The position numbers and the translations under genes were made by a program. 64,000 bases of DNA from NCBI RefSeq assembly GCF_002224245.2, contig NZ_NKHK02000008.1, positions 59,831-123,830 on the forward strand. Direction: 5' to 3'. Shown one piece after another: positions 43,319 through 53,396 of this stretch (positions are counted from its first letter, which is position 1; each line of letters starts with the position of its first letter). The notes below the pieces were generated by a model. That model worked only from the letters and a program-made list of their open reading frames with translations. It did no database searches and had not been told where the DNA came from. This DNA is from Moraxella sp. VT-16-12. Lineage in GTDB: Bacteria; Pseudomonadota; Gammaproteobacteria; Pseudomonadales; Moraxellaceae.

Positions 43319-45769
43319 ATGAATAATCACTTTGAGCAAGAATGTCAAGCCCTAGCTGAAAAAATCATCAAACAACAAGAAGTCATGAATACCATCTTAA
43401 CAAAAAATAACAAACTCAACATCATTCCCCATAAAGACTTAGAAGACCTTAAAGACTGTTACCAAAAAAATGATATATTGTTACATAAATTACAAAGCAA
43501 AGAATTTGAGATTGCCATTGTGGGATTGGAAAAAGCAGGTAAATCTACATTTGCCAACGCTTTGATAGAAAGTAATATTTTGCCATCTGCCCCTGAACGT
43601 TGTACATTCACATCAACTCGCCTAATTCATGGTAATGATGAAGCAAAGGTTACCTTTTATACCGAACATGAATTTAACGACATATTTATCAATTTATTAA
43701 AAGAAATTAATTATCCTATCGATAACACAACCAGTTTTCACAACTTATCTGTTTCTCAATTTGAAAGATATTTTGAAAATCTAGAACAAAAAGACAATCA
43801 GCTGTACAAAAATCATGTTGGAAAAACTGATGAAGAAATCAAAGACATTTTAAAATATCGCAAGGAGCTGACATTAACAGGAGAAACGAAAGGTTTTAAT
43901 GGCAATCAACTAGAAGGTGAAGAATTTCAATCTTATATCCGAGGTCAAAAAAGACAGAACGAATCAAGCGGTCTTAGCGAAACGAATACTGCTCGCCCCA
44001 GAAGTGTTAAAAAAATAGAAATTGCATCATCTAAATTAAAACAGTTGAGTACCGCCATTATTTATGACGTACCCGGATTTGACTCGCCCACAAAAATCCA
44101 TATTCGCCAAACCGAAGAACGCTTAAAAAATGCCGATGCCATCATCATGGTAACCAATGTTGGTAGAAATCCGAGTATTGTTGGCACATCACTCAGTGTG
44201 ATTAACAAAAATACTGATGAAGATGGCATTCATTTGCGAGATAAATTATTTGTCTTTGGTAATCAGCTTGATACCGCTAATAGTGAAGAGCAAGCCCAAG
44301 GCAATGAAAAAATTTTAAAAGCTGATGTTGAAAAATACAAAATTGGCACAGCAAGTCGAGTATTTGTTGGCTCTGCTTTAAAATACCTAACAGAGAAAAA
44401 TATCGCCAAAGATAAGTATCATGAAAACTATGCCATAGATTCAGGCATTGATGCGATTCGAACATCTTTAATTAATTATTATGAAACAGAGCGTTTTGAG
44501 GTTTTAAAGCGAAGAATTGACAAGAATCATCAATCATTATTGTCTTTCTTTGAAAAAATTATTAAACACTCAGAAAACACCTTCGCTAACGATAATCCAC
44601 CATCCAAAGAAAGCGAAAAAAACTTAATCACCAGAGAAGAAAGTAAACGTATAGAAAAATCCATCAAAGAGGAATTAGAAAAATTTAAGTACGAATTAAA
44701 GATAGAGATATTTGATAAAAGTTTATTTTCAAAAAAATTTGCAGAAGACATACAATCTGGTGATTTTTTTACAAAAGTTACAGAGTACGATATAGAGAAA
44801 GCTGAAATCTCATGTAGCGAAAGTATTACAAACAACTTAGAGATAGAACGCATCAACAACAAACTGCGAGAGAGCCTACATAAAAAATTTTTACAAGATT
44901 TTTGTTGGCTTATCAAAAACCTAACCAATGAAAAATCCAAAGAAATAGAAATTCGCTTATTAAGAATTTTTACTAATGCAGTCATGGGTCATCAGGCAAA
45001 TCATGACACATCTCAAATCGTTGAGACCCAGAGCAAAAAAGTCATTCAAAAAATCACGGGTGATATTGCCCATAATGATGATAGATTTGATTATTTAATA
45101 GAACGCTTTTCTCGTAATATTTTTGATATATTAATGGCTTACCCCCTAGGTGGAAACGACAGACTGCAAAAGTTTAATAGCGCCGAACAAGAGTTTAAAT
45201 ATTTAGACAGCTTTTTTAACAAAGGCAATGGCGAGCTAATAAACATTATCTTAACTCAAAATAAATCCCCTTTGGTAGATAGCACTAAAAACTTGGAGAG
45301 TGTTGTACATCAACTATATTCAGCAGCTAAATCATTATCGTCATCAAGTGCACGGGCTAAACAAACTACATTGGATTTAGAAAAAATGAAGCACCTTTTC
45401 AAAGGCAATGTAGTTTTGGGTGCCATTACAGCAGTAGAAATATTAAAAGATGTAAAAACCAGTAAAACTAAAACTAATGTTTTAAATGAGATTAATCAAG
45501 ATATTGACAATCTGATTTTGATTTTACAACAAGCGGTTATTCCTGCAATTAATTTGGAGTTGGCATTTTTAAATGGTGTGGATAAACAAATAAAACGTCT
45601 TATTAATTCCACACAAGATACTGATAGTGAGCACGCTCGGTTGTTTAACCGCTTTATTGCTAATATCATTCCTGTAACAAAAAAATCAGAAATTGATAAT
45701 ATCAATGAAAGAATTGAGCTGCATCAACTAAGAATAAAACTGCTTGATGATATCAAAAATTTCAAATAG
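43319..45769 (+). CDS. Dynamin-like large GTPase, AT-rich
   Basis: An 816-residue protein. A helical N-terminus of ~60 residues leads to a GTPase domain with P-loop GLEKAGKST (69-77, Lys75, Ser76), a switch I region CTFTSTRL, the G3 motif YDVPGFDSP and a G4-like FGNQLDTA. The remaining ~430 residues are long alpha-helical stretches (LITREESKRIEKSIKEELEK, AKQTTLDLEKMKHLFKGN) like the stalk of bacterial dynamins. A short hydrophobic stretch lies around VVLGAITAVEIL. Such proteins remodel membranes or act in antiphage defence. It is single, 79 bp after argH, with AAGGACACACC before its ATG. Codon use is more AT-rich than argH, suggesting transfer. Confidence 0.8.
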   Translation: MNNHFEQECQALAEKIIKQQEVMNTILTKNNKLNIIPHKDLEDLKDCYQKNDILLHKLQSKEFEIAIVGLEKAGKSTFANALIESNILPSAPERCTFTSTRLIHGNDEAKVTFYTEHEFNDIFINLLKEINYPIDNTTSFHNLSVSQFERYFENLEQKDNQLYKNHVGKTDEEIKDILKYRKELTLTGETKGFNGNQLEGEEFQSYIRGQKRQNESSGLSETNTARPRSVKKIEIASSKLKQLSTAIIYDVPGFDSPTKIHIRQTEERLKNADAIIMVTNVGRNPSIVGTSLSVINKNTDEDGIHLRDKLFVFGNQLDTANSEEQAQGNEKILKADVEKYKIGTASRVFVGSALKYLTEKNIAKDKYHENYAIDSGIDAIRTSLINYYETERFEVLKRRIDKNHQSLLSFFEKIIKHSENTFANDNPPSKESEKNLITREESKRIEKSIKEELEKFKYELKIEIFDKSLFSKKFAEDIQSGDFFTKVTEYDIEKAEISCSESITNNLEIERINNKLRESLHKKFLQDFCWLIKNLTNEKSKEIEIRLLRIFTNAVMGHQANHDTSQIVETQSKKVIQKITGDIAHNDDRFDYLIERFSRNIFDILMAYPLGGNDRLQKFNSAEQEFKYLDSFFNKGNGELINIILTQNKSPLVDSTKNLESVVHQLYSAAKSLSSSSARAKQTTLDLEKMKHLFKGNVVLGAITAVEILKDVKTSKTKTNVLNEINQDIDNLILILQQAVIPAINLELAFLNGVDKQIKRLINSTQDTDSEHARLFNRFIANIIPVTKKSEIDNINERIELHQLRIKLLDDIKNFK

Positions 45770-45777
45770 TAATAAGA

Positions 45778-45810
45778 AAATAAAGCATCTGGTTTTAGAT
45801 GCTTTATTTA
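45778..45810 (+). terminator. Terminator of the dynamin-like gene
   Basis: Arms AAATAAAGCATCT and AGATGCTTTATTT with a 6-nt loop, just after the stop codon. Confidence 0.88.
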
Positions 45811-45832
45811 TATTGATAAATTAAAGAGACTT

Positions 45833-46204
45833 TTATTTCAGTCTGCACGTAGCTGGGCTACCCACATCATGATAAGTAAAGATGGCTTCTGTGCCTTTTT
45901 GGTGCCATTCGCCACCTTTGCCATAGACACCTGTTTTTGACACATAACGCTCACCAGAACCTGAGACAGCGGCACTCATCAGCGTACCTTGACCATCAAC
46001 AATCAGCTCAATTTGGTCTTCATTAATGCGGCGGACAACAGGCTCAGCATCATTGTTGCACACAAATTTTTGGGTGGTTTGAGTGTGCTGATGAGTGTGG
46101 TTGGGCTGTTGAGTATTTGGCTTGTTTTTGTGGGGCAACTGGGGCAAGCTGTTGCAACCTGCCAATGCTAAGGCAGCCAAACCAGTAATCAAAAGTGCTT
46201 TCAT
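45833..46204 (-). CDS. MliC-family lipoprotein (lysozyme inhibitor-like)
   Basis: A 123-residue protein. The signal peptide ends in the lipobox LALAGC. A linker rich in His, Gln and Thr (KPNTQQPNHTHQHTQTTQ) precedes the folded domain. The domain has FVCNNDAEPVVRRI, MSAAVSGSGERYVSKTGVYG and GTEAIFTYHDV, ending in SPATCRLK; this order with two cysteines fits MliC/PliC, which binds and blocks C-type lysozyme. It is likely anchored in the outer membrane and protects from host lysozyme. The start is the second ATG of a tandem ATGATG, six bases after AAGGA. Confidence 0.8.
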   Translation of the reverse strand: MKALLITGLAALALAGCNSLPQLPHKNKPNTQQPNHTHQHTQTTQKFVCNNDAEPVVRRINEDQIELIVDGQGTLMSAAVSGSGERYVSKTGVYGKGGEWHQKGTEAIFTYHDVGSPATCRLK

Positions 46205-46484
46205 CATTTTTCCTTATTAAACAAAAAGGTGCAAATAAACATAATTGCACTGCTATTCTAGAAAAAAGCAAAATGACTTACAAGAGCCAATTACATTTTT
46301 ACCCAAGATAGTTACAATATCTTGATATTGCTTTATCAGGCATGATGATACCATGTAGCGTTACATTTATAAATTTGATTAAATCATAACGCACTCATAC
46401 AAAGATTTGTTAAATTTAGGTCATTTTTATGGCGGTGGCATATTTTTCTGACATTTGCTATACTAAACTTTTTAGGAGTGCATG

Positions 46485-46775
46485 ATGGAAATTTTCAACC
46501 CCAAAGCCAACCTTGTTTTTTGTCGCAAATACCAAGAAAACCTACCCAAACTTCCCAACCCACCTTTTCCCAATGCCAAAGGGCAAGAAATCCAAGACAC
46601 TGTCTCAGCAAAAGCATGGGGCGAATGGCTAGAACTACAAACCATGCTCATTAACGAAAAACACCTAAGCATGGTGGACAAAGAAGCCAAAAAATTCATC
46701 GCTGAGCAACGTGAACTGTTTTTAGATAATGACGACTATGAACGCCCAGCAGGCTTTAAGCCCAAAAATGACTGA
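46485..46775 (+). CDS. yggX: YggX-family Fe(2+)-trafficking / oxidative-damage protection protein
   Basis: A 96-residue protein of YggX type. It has [15 protein letters not shown] with the conserved Cys near the N-terminus, the [18 protein letters not shown] block and the [15 protein letters not shown] tail. YggX helps protect iron-sulfur clusters from oxidation. The start is the second ATG of ATGATG, six bases after AGGAG. It is followed by a strong terminator and is usually next to mutY, which is not seen here. Confidence 0.9.
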   Translation: MEIFNPKANLVFCRKYQENLPKLPNPPFPNAKGQEIQDTVSAKAWGEWLELQTMLINEKHLSMVDKEAKKFIAEQRELFLDNDDYERPAGFKPKND

Positions 46776-46796
46776 TAAGCACAATCAATAAAACTT

Positions 46797-46827
46797 AAAA
46801 AATCGGGCATTTAACCCGATTTTTTTG
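46797..46827. terminator. Bidirectional terminator
   Basis: Arms AAAAAATCGGG and CCCGATTTTTTT around a 7-nt loop, between yggX and the converging exported-protein gene ending at 46830. Confidence 0.88.
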
Positions 46828-46829
46828 AT

Positions 46830-47237
46830 TTAACAAGACACCCCAATAATCCACTCTGTGTGATTGTCATCAGATTTATCCAAATCCGTACGGCGTACCA
46901 AAGGCTCGGTACAGCCACGTGGCTCAATATAAGCAGTCGCCAATGTTTGGGCAGTATTTAGGTCAATCGCTTGACCATCGTTGGTGCGAACATGAATATA
47001 AAAAGGTTGCTCAAGAACAACAACATAGCTGTCTAGCAGATAAGTGGTGCCATGTTGGTTAATTTTGGCATGATAATCTTTAAAGTGCGACATAGGTACG
47101 CCATCAACAAAAGCATCAGGTGCTAACTGAGTGGTTTTATGAACGTTTGTTTTTACCAATGCTGATTGAGTGGGTGTGCCAGCATAAGCACTTACAGTTA
47201 CTGCCAATGCTGTCAGTAAAGCCATCATGTGTTTCAT
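46830..47237 (-). CDS. Exported protein of unknown function
   Basis: A 135-residue protein with a signal peptide (MKHMMALLTALAVTVSAYAG). The mature part includes a strand-rich centre (TTYLLDSYVVVLEQPFYIHV) and two cysteines (EPRGCTEPLV and the C-terminal GVSC), which could form a disulfide. It lies 12 bp downstream of sstT on the same strand, so it probably shares that transcript. No family was recognised. Confidence 0.68.
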   Translation of the reverse strand: MKHMMALLTALAVTVSAYAGTPTQSALVKTNVHKTTQLAPDAFVDGVPMSHFKDYHAKINQHGTTYLLDSYVVVLEQPFYIHVRTNDGQAIDLNTAQTLATAYIEPRGCTEPLVRRTDLDKSDDNHTEWIIGVSC

Positions 47238-47249
47238 GGTTTCTCCTTA

Positions 47250-48464
47250 TCAAGCCGAATATTTTGGGTCAGCCGCCGCCGTAAATAACACGTCTGTTGA
47301 TGAGTTAAGTGTTGTTTCAGCAGAATCTTGCACCACACCGATAATAAAACCAATGGCAATCACTTGCATGGCGACATCATTGGGGATATTAAACAAACTA
47401 CATGCTAGTGGGATAAGCATTAGTGAACCACCTGCCACACCTGATGCCCCACAAGCACTGACTGCTCCCACAATGGCAAGTAGCAACGCTGAACCAAAAC
47501 TTACTTCAATCCCCAAAGTATGAGCTGCCGCCAAAGTCAGCACATTGATGGTGATGGCAGCCCCTGCCATGTTGATGGTCGCCCCAAGCGGAATGCTCAC
47601 CGAATAGGTATCTTCATTCAGACCCAATTTACGAGCCAAATTCATATTAACAGGAATATTTGCTGCCGATGAACGTGTAAAAAACGCCGCAATACCAGAC
47701 TCACGCAAACAAGCAATGACCAAAGGATAAGGGTTTTTACGAGTTTTTAAAAAGACAATGAGCGGATTGGCAACAAGGGCAATAAACAACATACAACCCA
47801 CCAATACCTGCAAGAGTTCTCGGTAGCTTTTTAACACATCAAAACCTGTTTTTGCCACAGTACTCGCCACCAAACCCAAAATACCAAAAGGAGCAATGGC
47901 AATAATCCAACGCACAACATTAGTAATCGCACCTGCCAAATCCATGACCACTTGGCGAGTGGTGTCTGTCGCCCCACGCAAAGCAAAACCAATCAGTATC
48001 GCCCATGTCAAAATCCCCATGTAGTTGGCATTCGCCAAAGCATTGATGGGATTGGCAACCAAATTCATCAGCAGGTTGGTCAAAACTTCTTTTAAGGTTT
48101 TGGGGGCGGATTGCTCCACCGCCGTTTGAGCGGTCAGTCCCACAATCTCTGTGGGAAACACAAAACTTGCCACCACCGCTGTCAATGCTGCCAAGAAAGT
48201 TCCCATCATGTACAAAATCAAAATGGATTTGATGGGCTTTGTTTCGCCCTGCGTGCTTTTGTAGCCTGCAATGGCGGACATCACCAAACAAAATACCAAC
48301 ACAGGAGCAACTGCCTTTAACGCCCCCACAAAAATATCACCCAAAATCCCAAGACTTGCTCCAACAGAAGGCACAAGCCAACCTGTCAGCACCCCCAAAA
48401 TCAGCCCCAGTATAATCAGTGGCACAACGCCCACACTCAAATAAGTGTCCACAATTTTACGCAT
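47250..48464 (-). CDS. sstT: Serine/threonine:sodium symporter SstT
   Basis: A 404-residue transporter of the DAACS (dicarboxylate/amino acid:cation symporter) family. It has the SstT-type start ([19 protein letters not shown]) and the hairpin-loop signatures [40 protein letters not shown] and [20 protein letters not shown], which bind serine and sodium. It has about eight transmembrane helices plus two re-entrant loops. It imports serine and threonine using the Na+ gradient. Confidence 0.95.
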   Translation of the reverse strand: MRKIVDTYLSVGVVPLIILGLILGVLTGWLVPSVGASLGILGDIFVGALKAVAPVLVFCLVMSAIAGYKSTQGETKPIKSILILYMMGTFLAALTAVVASFVFPTEIVGLTAQTAVEQSAPKTLKEVLTNLLMNLVANPINALANANYMGILTWAILIGFALRGATDTTRQVVMDLAGAITNVVRWIIAIAPFGILGLVASTVAKTGFDVLKSYRELLQVLVGCMLFIALVANPLIVFLKTRKNPYPLVIACLRESGIAAFFTRSSAANIPVNMNLARKLGLNEDTYSVSIPLGATINMAGAAITINVLTLAAAHTLGIEVSFGSALLLAIVGAVSACGASGVAGGSLMLIPLACSLFNIPNDVAMQVIAIGFIIGVVQDSAETTLNSSTDVLFTAAADPKYSA

Positions 48465-48589
48465 AGATTTGCCTTATTTATTCAAAAAAATAATCATTTA
48501 AAGCATTAATTTTACAATATTGTTACTATCATTGGGTAATTTTTATCATAATTTTACAAAAAATCTTTTTAATTTGGCGTGTTTGCCAT

Positions 48590-48618
48590 AAAAAACCCAC
48601 CGAAGTGGGTTTTGTTTT
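48590..48618. terminator. Terminator of the DUF11-like exported gene
   Basis: Perfect 9-bp stem AAAACCCAC (48592-48600)/GTGGGTTTT (48605-48613) with a CGAA tetraloop. Confidence 0.9.
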
Positions 48619-48637
48619 GTGATAATTTGATTTTGGC

Positions 48638-49213
48638 TTATTTTATCTTGGCACGATATTTAACCACCGCCGTGCCACCCAAACCAACATCTTCAATCGT
48701 CCAACGCAGTGCTTTATAATCAGACAAAGGCAGATTTTGTACCTGCCCATTAGCACCCTTTACCCGAATTGGCATACGCACAAAACGATTGCCATCCATA
48801 CTGGCACTGGCGTGTTGTGGCATGACACCGCCAACAAGTTCCAAGCCATCAGCAATGCTGAGTGTTACGTCCATTTTACGCACTCTATCGCCTGTATTGG
48901 TAAATAAACCTTGATATTCCAGCACATCACCTGCTTGTACAGCCGTGCCAAGCGTTACAGGAATAAGCGTTTCTACGCCGTTGTTGCTTTTAACCACAAA
49001 GGCATTTACCACCGAAATAAAATCCGCCGAATCATCAGCGGTTTGCGTGCCAAGAGCATTTGTTGTGGCAGTATTTGCAGAGACGTTTAATGTGGGAGCA
49101 TTGGGTTTGGCGATAGGATTGGCAGTATAACTGACTGTATCAGTAGTGGGATTTGGAAGCATGGCATGGGCTGACATACCACAGATTAAGGCAAAAACAG
49201 ACAAATAACGCAT
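48638..49213 (-). CDS. Exported protein with a DUF11-like beta domain
   Basis: A 191-residue protein with a short signal peptide (MRYLSVFALICGMSAHAM). After a low-complexity Asn/Thr/Ala linker comes a beta-sandwich-like domain containing GDVLEYQGLFTNTGDRV, KMDVTLSIADGLELVGG and LRWTIEDVGLGGTAVVKYRA. The run (Y-x-(2)-x-F-x-N-x-G-x-x-V...V-x-(2)-x-(I/L)-x-(D/E)-(L)) is typical of DUF11-type surface or periplasmic domains. It is monocistronic and ends at its own terminator. Confidence 0.72.
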   Translation of the reverse strand: MRYLSVFALICGMSAHAMLPNPTTDTVSYTANPIAKPNAPTLNVSANTATTNALGTQTADDSADFISVVNAFVVKSNNGVETLIPVTLGTAVQAGDVLEYQGLFTNTGDRVRKMDVTLSIADGLELVGGVMPQHASASMDGNRFVRMPIRVKGANGQVQNLPLSDYKALRWTIEDVGLGGTAVVKYRAKIK

Positions 49214-49454
49214 GAGATTTCCTAAAAAATTAATGGTTTATAAACGGTCAAATATCATAGCATGAAAAATTAAAGCTTTCGTTAAGGGTGCGTTTTATTT
49301 GTGTTAAGACACATTGTTCAACCCACTCACAAAATCAGGTGCTTTGCCTGATAATCATTTTGTTATCAACGCATCTTAATTATCTTGATTGGGAAATGTG
49401 GGTATTTTTGGCAAATTTATAGTAAAATTGAGATTTTTACATCAAAGCCATGCC

Positions 49455-50747
49455 ATGACCCAAAATCCAATCCATTGGTTTCGCCATTCTTTGCCTTATA
49501 TCAACACCCACAGGGGCAAAACTTTTGTTATCATGATGGGCAGTGAGACGGTCAATAGCCCCAATTTTACCACCATCACCCAAGACATCGCCTTGCTACA
49601 CAGTCTAGGCATTCGTTTGGTGTTGGTACATGGGGCAAGGCATGAGATTGATGCCACATTGGCAAATACGTCTATTGCAAGTGGCTTTTATGATGGGGTG
49701 CGTATCACATCCGACACTGCCATCACCCATGTGGTCAGTGCTGTGGCAAATGTGCGTACCAATATAGAAAGTCGCTTTTGCGGCGGATTGAGCAACACCC
49801 CCTTACATGGCTCAAAAATCACCACCATCAGTGGCAATTTTATCACCGCCAAACCCTTTGGGGTGCGTGATGGCGTGGATTATTTGCTGACAGGTGAAGT
49901 TCGCCGTGTGGATAAACACGCCATCAGCCACAACTTATCACAAGGTCATTTGGTCATCATCAGTCCGCTTGGATTTTCATCAACAGGCGAGCTTTATAAT
50001 CTTGAAGCTTTTGATGTGGCAAAATGTGTCGCCATCGCTTTAAATGCTGATAAACTCATCATTTTTAATCAAGAGCAAGGTGTGTTTGTCAAAGGCAAAC
50101 TCATCAAAGAGATGACCGTCAGCCAAGCCATGAGCCACCGCACAATCCACCCTGCCTTACCGAATGCCATCAGTGCTTGTCAAGCAGGCGTATCTCGGGT
50201 GCATTTGCTTAGCCATCATGATGATGGGGCATTATTAAAAGAGCTGTTTACCACAGATGGCTACGGTACGATGATAAGCCAAAACCCTTTTGATGCCATC
50301 AGATACGCCACGCCTGATGACGTGATGGGCATCATGTCGCTGATTAAACCCCTAGAAGAGCAAGGCATTTTGGTCGCTCGCAGTCGTGAACGCTTAGAAG
50401 AAGAGATTGAGTTTTTTTGTGTGATAGAGCGAGATGGCAAAATACTCGGCTGTGCTGGGCTGTACCCTTTGGATAATGACAGTGCAGAGATAGCCAGCGT
50501 TGCCATAGACCCCAATTATAGAGATGGTAACCGTGGGGCAGATTTGCTCAAATTTGTAGAAACATGGTGTTTATCACAAGGTCGCCATCGTTTATTTGCC
50601 CTAACCACACGCACTTTGCATTGGTTTTTGGAACGTGGGTTTTGTGAAACCACACCAAACTCCCTCCCCCCCAAACGCCATCAGGCATGGCATAATGGCA
50701 GAAATTCCAAAGTGCTACTTAAAAAACTTGGAGACCATCTTGTTTAG
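49455..50747 (+). CDS. argA: N-acetylglutamate synthase ArgA
   Basis: A 430-residue fusion of an amino-acid-kinase-like domain (residues ~1-285) and a GNAT acetyltransferase domain (~290-430). The first has TFVIMMGSETVNSPN, LVLVHGARHEIDA and GHLVIISPLGFSSTGE. The second has YATPDDVMGIMSLIKPLEEQ, AEIASVAIDPNYRDGNRGAD (acetyl-CoA loop) and LTTRTLHWFLERGF. It acetylates glutamate, the first step of arginine synthesis, and is probably feedback-inhibited by arginine through the kinase-like domain. The start is the ATG of MTQNPIHWF; the frame extends 66 nt upstream without homology. It overlaps the converging rarD-like gene by 4 bp. Confidence 0.93.
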   Translation: MTQNPIHWFRHSLPYINTHRGKTFVIMMGSETVNSPNFTTITQDIALLHSLGIRLVLVHGARHEIDATLANTSIASGFYDGVRITSDTAITHVVSAVANVRTNIESRFCGGLSNTPLHGSKITTISGNFITAKPFGVRDGVDYLLTGEVRRVDKHAISHNLSQGHLVIISPLGFSSTGELYNLEAFDVAKCVAIALNADKLIIFNQEQGVFVKGKLIKEMTVSQAMSHRTIHPALPNAISACQAGVSRVHLLSHHDDGALLKELFTTDGYGTMISQNPFDAIRYATPDDVMGIMSLIKPLEEQGILVARSRERLEEEIEFFCVIERDGKILGCAGLYPLDNDSAEIASVAIDPNYRDGNRGADLLKFVETWCLSQGRHRLFALTTRTLHWFLERGFCETTPNSLPPKRHQAWHNGRNSKVLLKKLGDHLV

Positions 50748-51727
50748 CATTTGTTATTTTTCATCAAACCCCAACCCACCAAACAAGCAATCCCTGCCCA
50801 AATCAGCCCAAAGCTAAGCAACATACCCACACTAAACACACCACCTAGCACCGTTACTGACAGCAAAAACAACAGTGCAGGCTCAAAATACCCAAGCATA
50901 CCAAACAGACTGGTTGGCAGCAAGCGGTTGGCTTCTAAATTAAACTGCAACGCCAGCACGCTAATCACCCCAAGCCCCACCGCTTTGGCAAATAACGCCC
51001 CACTGCCCAGCACTTGCCCCCATGCCGCATCATTGTTAATCAGCACCAACAAACACACAGGAGCAATGAGCGACACATCAAGCCACAGCCCTGTCAAAGC
51101 TCGCACGCCTTGCTTTCGGCGTATCACATAATAAATCGGATAAGTCAAACACACCCAAAAAGTCGCCAAACTCACCTGACCTGTTCGCACAATCTCAAAC
51201 GCCACACCAAGCCCAGCCAGCCCCACCGCAATCCATTGCAAACGTGCCAAACGCTCACCCATCAATGCCCCCACCATCACCATCACCAGTGGAAACAAAA
51301 AATAGCCCATAGATACCGCCACGCCATGCCCATTAATGGGAGCCCACATAAAAAGCCAAAGCTGACTGGCAAAAATCGGTGTTGGTAACAACAGCCAAAA
51401 CCATGATTTTAGCCCCTTGACGGCTTTTAAATCAGCAATCACTACCCCAAATTTACCACTTATCAACAAAAATAAGCCCAAACAAGCCCACATCATCACC
51501 ATTCGCCACAAAAACACGTCCGTGCCTGATAATGGTGTCAGCCACTTGCCATAAGCGTATAGCACCCCAAACAGCACATTGGATAATAACGCCAGCACAA
51601 TCCCTGTGGTGAGTGTGTTTTTGGTGGGGTGGATTTTTGGAGTAATTGTGGCGTGGCTTGTGCTAGACGTATCGCTTTGCCCCAAAGTTTGGGGGGCTTG
51701 TGTGGTGTTTTGATAAATATTGGTCAT
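50744..51727 (-). CDS. EamA/RarD-family drug-metabolite transporter
   Basis: A 327-residue membrane protein of the RarD type (EamA family). An Asn/Thr/Ser-rich soluble tail of ~40 residues is followed by about ten helices. RarD-like blocks include LLSNVLFGVLYAYGKWL, GTDVFLWRMVMMW and PLVMVMVGALMGERLARLQW. Substrate unknown. The Lrp gene at 51922 is divergent from it and could regulate it. Confidence 0.85.
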   Translation of the reverse strand: MTNIYQNTTQAPQTLGQSDTSSTSHATITPKIHPTKNTLTTGIVLALLSNVLFGVLYAYGKWLTPLSGTDVFLWRMVMMWACLGLFLLISGKFGVVIADLKAVKGLKSWFWLLLPTPIFASQLWLFMWAPINGHGVAVSMGYFLFPLVMVMVGALMGERLARLQWIAVGLAGLGVAFEIVRTGQVSLATFWVCLTYPIYYVIRRKQGVRALTGLWLDVSLIAPVCLLVLINNDAAWGQVLGSGALFAKAVGLGVISVLALQFNLEANRLLPTSLFGMLGYFEPALLFLLSVTVLGGVFSVGMLLSFGLIWAGIACLVGWGLMKNNKC

Positions 51728-51921
51728 GATGGCTCTGGGTATGTGATGGCAAATACAAAAATTGCTTTGGCAGATTTAAACCGTCTGAGTAAATCAAATG
51801 AATGCTTATTATAAAAATTTTATTTGTGATATTTTTAAAATTTTTGGCAAATTTATGAGAAAATTTTGCAAAAAATAGCTATTTTTGATAAAATTTTGCA
51901 AATTTCTCACCCATCATTACC

Positions 51922-52380
51922 ATGACCATAGACGACACTGACAAAGCCATTTTAAACTTACTCCAAGACGATTGCACCTTACCACTAAAAACCATCGCCG
52001 AACACACAGGCACGTCAGTTGCCACCACCCAAAGACGCATCAGTCAGCTTTGTCAGCAAAAAATCATTCAAAGACAAGTCGCCATCATTGACCCCACCAA
52101 AGTTGGTCATCATTTGACAGTATTGGTATTGGTTAAAATGGCACATTCCAACACGTCCATGCAACATCGTTTTGAAAGGCTGATGAATGGCTCGCCACAG
52201 GTGATGAGCTGTTATGAGATTTCTGGGGATTATGATTTTATCTTGATGGTGCACAGTCCATCCATGCAGGACTATCACGCCTTTACCCGCAGTATGCTGA
52301 CAGGGGAGAATAATGTCGCTCATTTTAACAGTCAGTTTGTGATGAACTTTGTCAAATCTGGCACAAAAATAGAACTTTAA
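51922..52380 (+). CDS. Lrp/AsnC-family transcriptional regulator
   Basis: A 152-residue protein. The N-terminal HTH is ILNLLQDDCTLPLKTIAEHT, then VATTQRRISQLCQQKIIQRQ. The C-terminal RAM effector domain includes LTVLVLVKMAH, VMSCYEISGDYDFILMVHSP and HFNSQFVMNFVKSG. The family senses amino acids and works as multimers. It is divergent from the RarD-like transporter and directly upstream (12 bp) of a lipoprotein gene, either of which might be its target. Confidence 0.9.
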   Translation: MTIDDTDKAILNLLQDDCTLPLKTIAEHTGTSVATTQRRISQLCQQKIIQRQVAIIDPTKVGHHLTVLVLVKMAHSNTSMQHRFERLMNGSPQVMSCYEISGDYDFILMVHSPSMQDYHAFTRSMLTGENNVAHFNSQFVMNFVKSGTKIEL

Positions 52381-52392
52381 TTTGGAAAAATC

Positions 52393-52956
52393 ATGAAACA
52401 CATCAACATCATCACTGTGCTTGTCTGCCTAACTTTACTTAGCGCCTGCGACAAAAGTGCCACCGAACACAACCTAAGTCGCAACAACCCCCACGACTTA
52501 ACCGCTTTGGTAGATGAGCTGTCTCAACATACAAATAACACCACAGATACCCCTGACATACAGCCCATCATCACCCCTGATGGCAAAATCAAGATAGACT
52601 TATCACACATCAAAACCACCCAGCCAAAAGCTGATTTGGCAAGCTATGATTATCCGATTGCTCTTGACACCCAAGCGGTCAAAAATTATGCCAAAGCCCA
52701 CCATATCACCAACAAACAAGCCCAGCACAGTTTGGTGATTGGCATGGCAAGCCCCGAAGTATTGGGCAAAGTGCTAGACCAGTTAAAAGATGGCAAATAC
52801 CTAGGTCATCGTCTGACAGATGGTGCTGATATGACACTCATCATCAACACCACGCCTGATGTGGTGGCAGACAGCTTTGATTATGTGTTTGCAGATAATT
52901 TTGGCAAAGGGTTGGTGTTACCTGTCATCATTGAACCTGCCATACCAAAAAAATAA
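52393..52956 (+). CDS. Lipoprotein of unknown function
   Basis: A 187-residue protein. A signal peptide (MKHINIITVLVCLTLLSAC) has a lipobox LSAC with Cys at residue 19. A flexible Asn/Thr/Asp-rich stretch follows, and then a folded part with YDYPIALDTQAVKNYAKAHH, KVLDQLKDGKYLGHRLTDGA and DMTLIINTTPDVVADSFDYV. No family was recognised. It is probably co-transcribed with the Lrp regulator upstream. Confidence 0.7.
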   Translation: MKHINIITVLVCLTLLSACDKSATEHNLSRNNPHDLTALVDELSQHTNNTTDTPDIQPIITPDGKIKIDLSHIKTTQPKADLASYDYPIALDTQAVKNYAKAHHITNKQAQHSLVIGMASPEVLGKVLDQLKDGKYLGHRLTDGADMTLIINTTPDVVADSFDYVFADNFGKGLVLPVIIEPAIPKK

Positions 52957-53069
52957 CCAAATAACATTTTATAAAAAGAGCTAATGCTTGCCATTGAATG
53001 ATGATTAATGGCAACCAATTAAAACTTCCCAGAACTCCCAAATCAGGCTAAACAAGACATCAATCCATT

Positions 53070-53321
53070 TTAAACATTATTCACATTATTGTTCTCCTGA
53101 ATATTGCTGGGATTTTGTAACAGCACATACATTGGCACACCCAAAACGTTTGCTAACTTACAAATATTTATCAGAGCGATATTACGTTTGCCACGCTCCA
53201 CGCCACTTAAATAACTACGCGCGATGCCACTTTCTAATGCCAATTTTTCCTGAGAAAAATTTTTTTGTTTTCTAATCTCAACCAACCTTAAACCAAAATT
53301 TTTCAATGGGTCAGTGTGCAT
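53070..53321 (-). CDS. Small XRE-family transcriptional regulator
   Basis: An 83-residue protein starting MHTDPLKNFGLRLVEIRKQK. It carries a Cro/C1 HTH: FSQEKLALESGIARSYLSGV and ERGKRNIALINICKLANVLG. This compact form is common in mobile and defence loci, where it represses its own promoter. The ATG has AAAGGT upstream. It is divergent from the 50-aa gene at 53506, with a repeated 10-mer in the shared region. Confidence 0.88.
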   Translation of the reverse strand: MHTDPLKNFGLRLVEIRKQKNFSQEKLALESGIARSYLSGVERGKRNIALINICKLANVLGVPMYVLLQNPSNIQENNNVNNV

Positions 53322-53396
53322 ACTTTTACCTTTTTCATCAATCAAAAAATTAAAATCTCATCTTAACCAAAGATGACTGATAAGATAACGCTCTAT

